Under the pieces are notes generated by a model. It did no database searches, was not told the DNA's origin, and was given only the letters and a program-made list of their open reading frames with translations. A stretch of DNA of 64,000 nt from positions 114,547,982 to 114,611,981 of the forward strand of contig NC_050097.1 in NCBI RefSeq assembly GCF_902167145.1, in the 5' to 3' direction. Below, one piece after another: positions 56,091 through 64,000 of the stretch (the stretch's first letter is position 1; every line of letters begins with the position of its first letter). A program made the position numbers and the translations under genes. The DNA is from Zea mays. Its lineage: Eukaryota > Streptophyta > Magnoliopsida > Poales > Poaceae.

Positions 56091-56726
56091 TCTTGTGTCC
56101 TCAACGTCATCCTCCGGCGACTACCTCATCCGATCCATATTATGCCTTTCGATTATTGTGTTTATGTCTATCACATGCATTATTTACGCTAAAAATTGTA
56201 GGATTTTATGCTTGAACACGGGGTTCGTAGAGCAGTTTACTGCATGCATATTTTTTGCATACACATTAAAAAGGCAATTCCTTGATTTACGTAGTTCATA
56301 ATTATCACAAAAAATCAAATCAAATCACTATATTCGTAACTGCTAGATTTTTACGTCTGCCATAAAGTTGTCCTAATTCCCGTTGTCGTTCTTAGTTGGA
56401 CCCATATTAGGTTTTTATTAATTATGCTACACGATGTAAGTATTTATGCGACTTTGTATAATAATTTATCTACGTGACTCAAGTCATCCAATTTTTTGCG
56501 CGCTTGCAGTGGAAACAAAAATATCAGCCAAAATTTGCGCACATGCAATGGAAACTCCCACGATCTGCCATAATTTTTGGATCTACGTAAAAATAGAAAC
56601 CACATGGATGCGACTCCCATATTTTTCGAATCTGTCATAAAAATAGGATCGTGAATACAACCCACCAGAGCTATCAACCTCTTACATTGGCTCAGTATTT
56701 ATGCTTATAACTAGGCATTTAAATAA
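56091..56726. other. AT-rich stretch, no gene seen
   Basis: No coding; words such as GATTTTTACG and CATAAAT recur as in the following duplication. Confidence 0.4.
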
Positions 56727-57205
56727 GTTTTTTTTTTGTTTTCATGCATGCCAATTCATTTCCTTTCATCGCACATTCCTACCATCATAAATTTGTTCAC
56801 ATGCAGCTTGAAACAGATTTTTACATGTACCGAATTGCATAAATATCTACACAGTGTAGCATAATTAGTATCAGTATATATCGTAAACTATTTCTAACGA
56901 GTTTAGCTACATTGCTGTTGGAGCAATCCTATATTTATAGAGGAAATAAAACATTAAATACGATTTTTGTTTTCATACATGACAATCAATTTCCTTTCAT
57001 GGTACATTTGTGCCATCCTAATTTTGTGTGCATGCAGGAGGTAACAGATTTTTACGCGGTGTACTGAATTGCATAAATATCTACGCCGTGTAGCATAATT
57101 AGTATCAACATATACCATAAACTGGTCCTGACGTGTCTAGCTGCATGGCTGTTGCAGCGGTACTGTATTTATGAAGTAAATAAAATATTTAAAAATATAA
57201 CCGCC
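56727..57205. repeat. Tandem duplication, two ~240-bp copies
   Basis: The series TTTTGTTTTCAT.CATG, ATTTCCTTTCAT, GAATTGCATAAATATCTAC, GTGTAGCATAATTAGTATCA and GTAAATAAAA.ATT occurs in both halves, with many differences. Confidence 0.7.
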
Positions 57206-57949
57206 ACAAATCTTTTTCCTAAGTTTATGTGTGCCTTCCTATTTTTTTGGGTGCACAGACATGGAGTAGGGGACGCGCCCGATAGCCTGACTTAGGATGT
57301 GGGTGAGCGCGCTGGCGTAGACCAGATCGCAGAGATGGTACTTCCTCTAAACATTATACCGACTATATACATGTATAGATGAGGCTCCACGCATGCATGC
57401 ATGCCAAATCATCACATGCAGCTAGCTAGCTTGTGTAGTATTAAAACCGTGTTATCTTCACCACTCACTACACGACGGTTCACTTACAGCGAACTACGGT
57501 TGGTTGCTAAAACGGCTTTCAGCGATCTACGGTTGGTCGCTAAAAACTCTTAGCGACCCATAAGGATGGTCGCTGTAAGTGCCGTCGCTAAAGGCTTTAG
57601 CGACGGACCGTCTGTTGCTAATATTATATATATATTTAGCGACCAACCGTGGGTTGCTGTACTATAGATTTAGCAACCAACCGTAAGTCATCATACTATA
57701 CATTTAGCAACCAACAGAAAGTCACCCTTTTTACAATTGTTATTAATAATAATATAAATTTAATTAAGCACCACAAATCATAGATTTTTATACACAAATC
57801 ATAAAGACATACACAGTTAATCAGTATACCACAGTCATAGATCCATCACATAAACACAAAAGCACCACAATTATATAATCACAAAAGCATCACAATTATA
57901 ATATCATTCACAACTAGATCATTTACAGATAGCTAGCTAGATCATTCAC

Positions 57950-58190
57950 AAAAGCTCCAGAGATGATCAGTCACAAAAGCACCACAACGACATCACTCCA
58001 GCTTGAAGCAGTTCAAAAGCCCACAACTACATCACTAATATTTCATATCACTCAAGCTATTGTTCAAAAGCCCACAACTACATCACTCTAGCTGCTCCAG
58101 AGCTGATCAGTCACAAAAGCACCAAAGCTACACTAATGCTTCAAGCAGTTCAAAAGCCTTAAGACAACCACTCCAGCTTCTTGTATCCTC
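57950..58190. repeat. Short interspersed direct repeats in the CACTA interior
   Basis: TCACAAAAGCACCA and GTTCAAAAGCC(CACAACTACATCACT) recur several times. Confidence 0.6.
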
Positions 58191-58299
58191 CTGTTTTAAG
58201 GTATAAGCTTTCTTTGTCCAGAACACTCTAGAAAAAAGTACATCAAATTAGTATATTGTTGCTATATTTGCAAATAAAAATACAGTTTTGATGCCTTAT

Positions 58300-58410
58300 C
58301 TACCTCCACTAGACGGTGTTACAACTTCTGGTTGAGCCCTTTGCTCAATTTGAGTCTGTAGCTCAAGTACACGCTGTTCTAAATCAAATGAGGCTTCATA
58401 TTTTAAGTTT
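58300..58410 (-). pseudogene. Remnant resembling the C-terminal coiled coil of a plant CACTA-associated protein
   Basis: The minus strand is open for EASFDLEQRVLELQTQIEQR then AQPEVVTPSSGG, a heptad-like helix as found at the end of En/Spm-associated (Ptta-type) proteins. Only about 35 codons remain. The assignment is tentative. Confidence 0.4.
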
Positions 58411-59044
58411 ACTTTTACACTTCACACTTTTGAGTTCTCAATGTAGTTTGGCATGGCAGCACAGTCGTTGAAGTCTTGACACATATTGAACCAAACAATG
58501 GATGCTCTAAGTTACCAAGAAAAGATGTGAGTAATGCCTGAATGTGTGTTTACTCGCTACCAACGGTACAACCAAATGTTTTAGTATAATTAATTGAACA
58601 CAAGAGATATTAAAAAACAGAACTTACATATACAAGGTTTAATACTGTTATTACTGGTAAAAATATTTTAAAGATAACATCATAATACTGTAGTTAATAA
58701 CAGTATTCTAAGTTTCTATGGATCAGTAAATTTGGCTACACTTTCGCAGGAAAAAATATTTTAAAATACTACCTCATCTTCTTCTAGTACTATAATACGG
58801 AGTATTACAGAACTCAAACTATAATAACTGAGTAACCTACGGGCCAAAAAAACAGGATCATAGCACACATGCAGAGGCATTTACACAAGCTAACAAAAAT
58901 ATGAGCGCTAGGATGCACAAGTTGACTTTCAAAAGTCGAAAAACAACAAAATATCTCCCTTCGGACTCCTAACTCGACTCCCGCATAGATCTCCAAGAAA
59001 TGTGCCAGTGCGCTAATTAATGGTTCCAAATGAAACCGCATGCA

Positions 59045-59638
59045 TCAAGAACTCACCAGGTACGGATCCAGCGAGTCGAATCCGAGAACCACATCAGCGA
59101 GAACCCCTGGGAGGAAGACGAGCCGAGCATCATGAAACAGAAGAGTCAGAGCCATTGTAGAGCACAAGCAAACAGAAGGTAGGTACCAAAGAGAACCCGC
59201 ACCGTTCTTGTCCGGGACGAGGAATGAGGTGACGGCGGCGCCGACATTGGTGAGGCAGACCCGGACACTCCCGACGTCTAGATCAAAGAGCTCCGGCGCA
59301 GGCGGCGGCGGCGCGGGCTTCGGGAGGATCAGCGGCCTGGGAGAGGCCAATCGGAGGCGGAGCAGCGGCGTGGGGGTGGAGAAGATGGTGACAGAGGCGA
59401 GTAGGTAGACGGAGGCGAGGAGGGTGAGGAAGAAGGGCGGGGTGGCGCGGAGCACCCTGCTGGCCGCGGGGACCGCGGGGTGAATGTGATTGTGAATCTG
59501 GGAGTGGAGATCCCGGAACCTGTTGGACGGGAGATGGTGGAGGAGCGGGTGCGGGTGCGGCTGCGGGCGGGTCGGGGTGCGAGGAGCCCGAGGGGAGAGC
59601 GAGTGGTGGTGATGGTGAACTCCCACCAGCTGCTCCAT
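59045..59638 (-). pseudogene. Captured aldose 1-epimerase (galactose mutarotase-like) fragment with intron
   Basis: On the minus strand, exon 1 (59638 to 59203) ends ELFDLDVGSVRVCLTNVGAA then VTSFLVPDKN-G; exon 2 (59106-59057) reads GVLADVVLGFDSLDPYL and is followed by GTGAGT. The intron 59202-59107 (96 bp, GTGCGGGT..CTCCCAG) keeps phase (AAC G|GG GTT). TN.GA..TS..VPDKNG.LADVVLGFDS..PY is the conserved N-terminal strand region of aldose 1-epimerases, which interconvert sugar anomers. The first ~115 residues (His/Pro-rich, a hydrophobic segment FFLTLLASVYLLASVTIF) are not from the catalytic domain and may be a membrane anchor of the donor gene or another source. The catalytic His residues and the rest of the enzyme are missing. 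It lies wholly within the CACTA element. Confidence 0.75.
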
Positions 59639-60033
59639 TTCCTCTGGCGGGAAGAGGGAGGAGGGAGGGAGGAGGGGGCCGGCGCCCGACGGCGTACCTG
59701 GCGTCCTGGCGGCTCTGGACTCTGGCCGGAGCCTGGAGTCTGGGCGACGTCGTAGCGGCTGCCGGCTAAGGACGGCTAGGCGGCTGGCGGGGCTGAGGAC
59801 GTGTAGGGTTTGAGGACGACCTAGGAATGCCCATTAATTCTATAGCGACCCACCGCTAGTCCCCGACGACATCTATAGCGACCAACCATAAGTTGTTAAA
59901 TTTCTAGACTTTTAGCGACCAACCGACCGTTGCTACAAAAGGATTTAGCGACTGACCGTCGGTCCCTAACCTTTAGCAACCAACAGTTGGTACCTAATAA
60001 GGGTCGCTAAAGATCAACCATTGTGTAGTGACT

Positions 60034-60342
60034 CATGCTGTCATGCATCATGATGGAAGAAAGACGACATAGGGTGGTTGCACGCATGTATTCTATTTTA
60101 TTTCTCAAATTAAGTGTTCATCTTGTCCAAACAATATGATACTCGCCAGCATTCAATTCGTCAGGTTTATAACGTTGTGCTGTGTGCTAGCAATTGGCGC
60201 GTGGATCTACAGCTTTATATACCAAATTATTAAATGGCGGTCGGATATATACAAGAAGAACGTGATGTAAAACACCAAAACTAAATATACTAGTCAAATG
60301 TGGGCAGATCTAGAGATTGGAGTAAAACATAAAGAGGGTGTT
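60034..60342. other. Intergenic, no gene seen
   Basis: Partly similar to 62050-62180 (GCGTTCAATTC..TGGTTTATA, GTGTGGATCTA.AGCTTTA.ATAC.AAATTA, AAATGGCGG), so it belongs to a local duplication. Confidence 0.5.
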
Positions 60343-60770
60343 TGGTTTAAGGAATCACTACATCCAAATTGATGTGATGTATCATGAGTTCATTCCTTAA
60401 TGAGGTGTTTGGTTTGATGAATCACTCTATCCAAAATGAAGTGGTGCATCATGGGTCCATTCCTCAAATTTGGTGGGATGACTCCATTCCACATATTAGT
60501 ACTAAACAACTAACTTTGAGGAATGAGGTGGTGATGGATTAACTCACTCCATTCCACAAACCAAACAAAAATTTGAGGAGTGATAAGATGATTGACTACC
60601 TCATTCCTCAAACCAAACACCCCATAAATTTGGTGGAATAACCCTATTTCTCATATTAATACTAACTAACTATGAGGAATGAGGTGGTGATGGATCAACT
60701 CATTCCATTCCACAAACCAAACAAAAATAGTGAGGAGTGAGAAGATGATGTACTAGCTCATTTCTCAAAC
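60343..60770. mobile_element. Tourist-like MITE pair, tandem or nested
   Basis: GGTGTTTGGTTTAAGGAATCAC and GGTGTTTGGTTTGATGAATCAC start 50 bases apart, and CTCATTCCTCAAACCAAACA / CTCATTTCTCAAACCAAACA end at about 60620 and 60777. The middle shows two copies of GAGGAATGAGGTGGTGATGG. Confidence 0.65.
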
Positions 60771-61485
<715 letters not shown>

Positions 61486-61534
61486 GAGAGAGCCTCCTTG
61501 CCAAATCACATGCATGCAGCTTGTGTGTCCAAAG

Positions 61535-61990
61535 ATAACTAAAAGTGTGGACTACACGACATGTGTGCCAAATCTTCACGACATGTGCATGCACATAGAC
61601 ACTGCATCTTCACGACATGTGCATGCACACAGACACTACTGCAGGGTACGGTGGTGTTTACACGTATGTGTATTTAAGATAAAGGTTGTTCCATTCCATC
61701 GTTACAGAAACAAACCTAAAGATAGCCGAATTTATTATTTAGAGTACCTTCGGTATAGTATATAAAGCATCTCACAGCAAGATTTATACTGGTTATATTT
61801 TTACATTCCACAACACAATATTTATATTTCTAAAAAAACTTTTTACAACAATATACTCAATAATTTATCTAATTATACTAGCTAACTTTGTGGATTACAC
61901 GACATGTGTGCCAAATCTTCACGACATGTGCATGCACACATACACTGCATCTTCACGACATGTGCATGCACACAGACACTGCAGGTTACG
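61535..61990. repeat. Direct repeat flanking the Helitron-host repeat copy
   Basis: TACACGACATGTGTGCCAAA ... TTCACGACATGTGCATGCAC at 61551-61640 recurs at 61896-61985. Between them, 61668-61890 is the paralogue of 3602-3676 plus 11496-11640 without a Helitron. Confidence 0.8.
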
Positions 61991-62273
61991 GTGGTGCTTA
62001 CACGTATTCTATTTTATCACTGAAAGTGTTCACGTGTACACATGGTGCTTTCCTTCGTCAGCGTTCAATTCCTCTGGTTTATACACATGCATAACGATGT
62101 GCGTGTAGCTACCAAATGGCGTGTGGATCTATAGCTTTACATACAAAATTAAATGGCGGCCCGAGAGATAAAAAACGTGATGTAAATCATTTTTGTATGC
62201 AGGATTCTTCAGATGCGAGACTAGGGCGGATATGGTGGTCACCACGAGCTATAAGAAGCTCGTCGTAGACATG

Positions 62274-64000
62274 TGTAATACCCAATTTGTAATTTGTAAG
62301 AGATAATATAAATGGAGAAACAATTTCTCTTTATCTATATGTGAGTTTGACCTTTATGTACCATCACATGTGAACACCATATTTAAAACAAATAATTAAT
62401 AAGATATATACCACTAAATTATGCATCATGTTGGATTTTATTTTGTGCGCATTTTGTGACAATATAAAAATATATATTAATTGGAATGTAAGATCTAAGG
62501 GAAATTTTAAGATTTGAGAGAAGAGGATAAAATGCTAAACAAATGAGATAAAATAAATATATAAATAAGAATATACTCCCTTGCACTAACCTTTTAATTT
62601 AGTATATTTTGATCCAAGGTGGGACTCATAACAAAAATCTAAATTTGAATTTGAAAACCAAGAGAATGAAATAGGGAGAGAAAAGAAAAAGGAAGAAAAG
62701 GATGCATGGGCTCATTTGACCACTCGGCCGACCTAACCAGAATCGTGCGCGCTGGCCCAATCCCGCATTCCACCGCACGGCCCGGTGTCCTCGCGCGCCG
62801 CTGACACTTACCACCGGGGGCCACTGGTTGCTTGCCTGGCGCGCGTGCTTCTTTTCGGTGTGACATTGGCAGGTTGGGGCCACCGGATCGGACCTCACCA
62901 GCCACTCGCGCAACAACCATGGCGATAATTGTGGGCGGAACGCCGCACGTCGCCATGTCTCAACGACTCACCGTGAAACATGTTGGGATCCCTCGGCCGG
63001 GTCCTTTGGGTATTTATTCAACGCGGTGCCCTTCCTAGCGCACCTTGAATCATCGGCTGCTCCGTTCTGCTCGCCATCACCACAGACGGTGAAAGAGAGA
63101 GTGTGGGGAAGGCAAGGAGGCTGTGGGCGTCGTCGGGGGGGGGGGGGGGGGGATCCAACCGCTACGCTGGGGACCTAAATCGTCCCGACTTTGGTGTACG
63201 CGAGCGCGTGGCGGGAACCACAGGAGCAACTCCGTCGCGACTCGACACCGCCGTGGGAAACACCTCGTCTCAACTCTGGTGAGTGTCTTCCTATCGGTCG
63301 GCTACATTCTTGGGTGGGTTAGCGCTAGATCTCGTGCGGTGCCGATCACCTGGGCGCCACTAGCGCGACCCACCGGTGTGACCCCCCGTGGTGCGCAGGG
63401 CTACTGTGATGTGCGCTAGTGCCAGACGCCGCCGCCGCTGTGTAACACGCGCGCATGCTGATGCCCGATGTAGAAGAAGACTGGGTGGCCGTTGATCCAA
63501 CCCTATATATACGGTGGATATTTGACGACAGTAGCAACTCAGTCGGATTGATTCGCGACCGTTGATGCCAGATCGTACGCCCGGGACTGGAGTTCGGTCA
63601 TTTAAACTATAAGCCGTAGATCTAAAAGCCAACAGATGAGATCGTTTCCTCACGTAACGTTTCGCGATCTAATTCCGGCCCTCGAATCCGATCCAACGGT
63701 CAAGACCATAAGATACCCCTTCGGTGTACACATTTACAAAAGAATCCCTCAGTTTCTGATGTATCAACCCGCCATCCATCACTATATAACTCTGAGTCTT
63801 GGGACTTATTGCACCGTGGCCCCTGCCTTCTCTTGTAATTGAGGCCCAGTCCAGAATATTATAAACCCAGAGAAATTAAATTATAAATGGATTTTAATAT
63901 ATTAATAATGGCTAAAACTTGCTAAATTCATAGAAAATTCATATGAACTCCAAATTAATCCATTCCACTTCCTATAATTTTGTAATATTATTCTTTATCA
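62274..64000 (+). mobile_element. Start of an LTR (Gypsy-like), cut by window edge
   Basis: TGTAATACCCAATTTGTAAT begins a stretch laid out like the LTR at 23881: an AT-rich start, a GC-rich centre with CACCG/GGCCC words at 62700-63000, a TATA-like TGGGTATTTATTC (63008-63020) and then AT-rich text with AGAAATTAAATTATAAATG. No second copy is in the window, so this is an inference. Confidence 0.5.
63135..63152 (+). repeat. Run of 18 G
   Basis: Uninterrupted G18 in GTCG(18)ATCC, within the LTR-like GC-rich region; prone to slippage and to sequencing or assembly error. Confidence 0.95.

Larger units (their letters stand above)
57466..60030. mobile_element. CACTA element, 2,565 bp, carrying a host-gene fragment
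   Basis: Ends CACTACACGACGGTTCAC and, inverted, CACTACACAATGGTTGAT, with a perfect 3-bp target duplication ACT (57463-57465, 60031-60033). Subterminal arrays of TTAGCGACCAACCGT-type words lie at 57480-57720 and 59840-60010. The interior holds a short transposase-like remnant and an aldose 1-epimerase fragment. It lacks a full transposase. Confidence 0.9.

Overview
The window reads as nuclear DNA of a large-genome grass, most likely maize or a close relative. This rests on the dense nesting of LTR retrotransposons, the Helitron terminus type (5' TCTCTACTAT, 3' CTAG inside A|T), CACTA elements with arrays of TTTGCCGAGTG, many TTA-flanked Tourist MITEs, and monocot-type genes with GC-rich coding and GT-AG introns. 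I see no bacterial operon, CRISPR array, rRNA gene or intact tRNA gene. The species call is inference.

Layout. 1-488 (minus): 5' end of a CC-NBS-LRR resistance gene, frameshifted and cut by the window edge. 541-3258: a non-autonomous hAT element, a CACTA end fragment, and a Tourist-like MITE holding two further insertions. 3677-11495: a 7.8-kb Helitron that has captured six recognisable exon pieces of a CTP synthase gene and later received a large LTR. 11880-12263: an intact TMEM234-like gene. 13447-14523 (minus): an intact SRC2-like C2-domain gene. 14820-16470: degenerate tandem duplications. 16739-17972: two Tourist MITEs and a 5'-truncated LINE with a perfect 9-bp target duplication. 18863-23752: a complete but mutated Copia element with 221-bp LTRs. 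23881-31785: a pair of ~3.3-kb near-identical LTRs around only 1.26 kb of non-coding interior. 33778-48819: a solo LTR, itself interrupted by a 12.7-kb Ty3/Gypsy Tat-type element (33862-46546). 49765-51316: a non-autonomous CACTA element. 51802-53990 (minus): a seven-exon terpene synthase gene with an altered C-terminus. 54630-57205: tandem repeats and unrecognised GC-rich DNA. 57466-60030: a second CACTA element carrying an aldose 1-epimerase fragment with its intron. 60343-64000: MITEs, a microsatellite, a paralogous empty site for the Helitron, and the start of another LTR.

The host genes are unrelated single genes: putative terpenoid metabolism, a cold-response-type C2 protein, a small membrane protein and an immune receptor relic. 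Everything else is transposon sequence at several nesting levels. The two most informative elements are the Helitron and the 57.5-kb CACTA, because each carries pieces of a host metabolic gene with introns still visible. The large Gypsy element stays in one reading frame for 5.4 kb but has 13 in-frame stops, all explicable by C-to-T change, consistent with decay of methylated DNA.

Limits: all homology calls are by recognition of motifs, without a database search; exon borders were set by eye from splice signals and reading phase.
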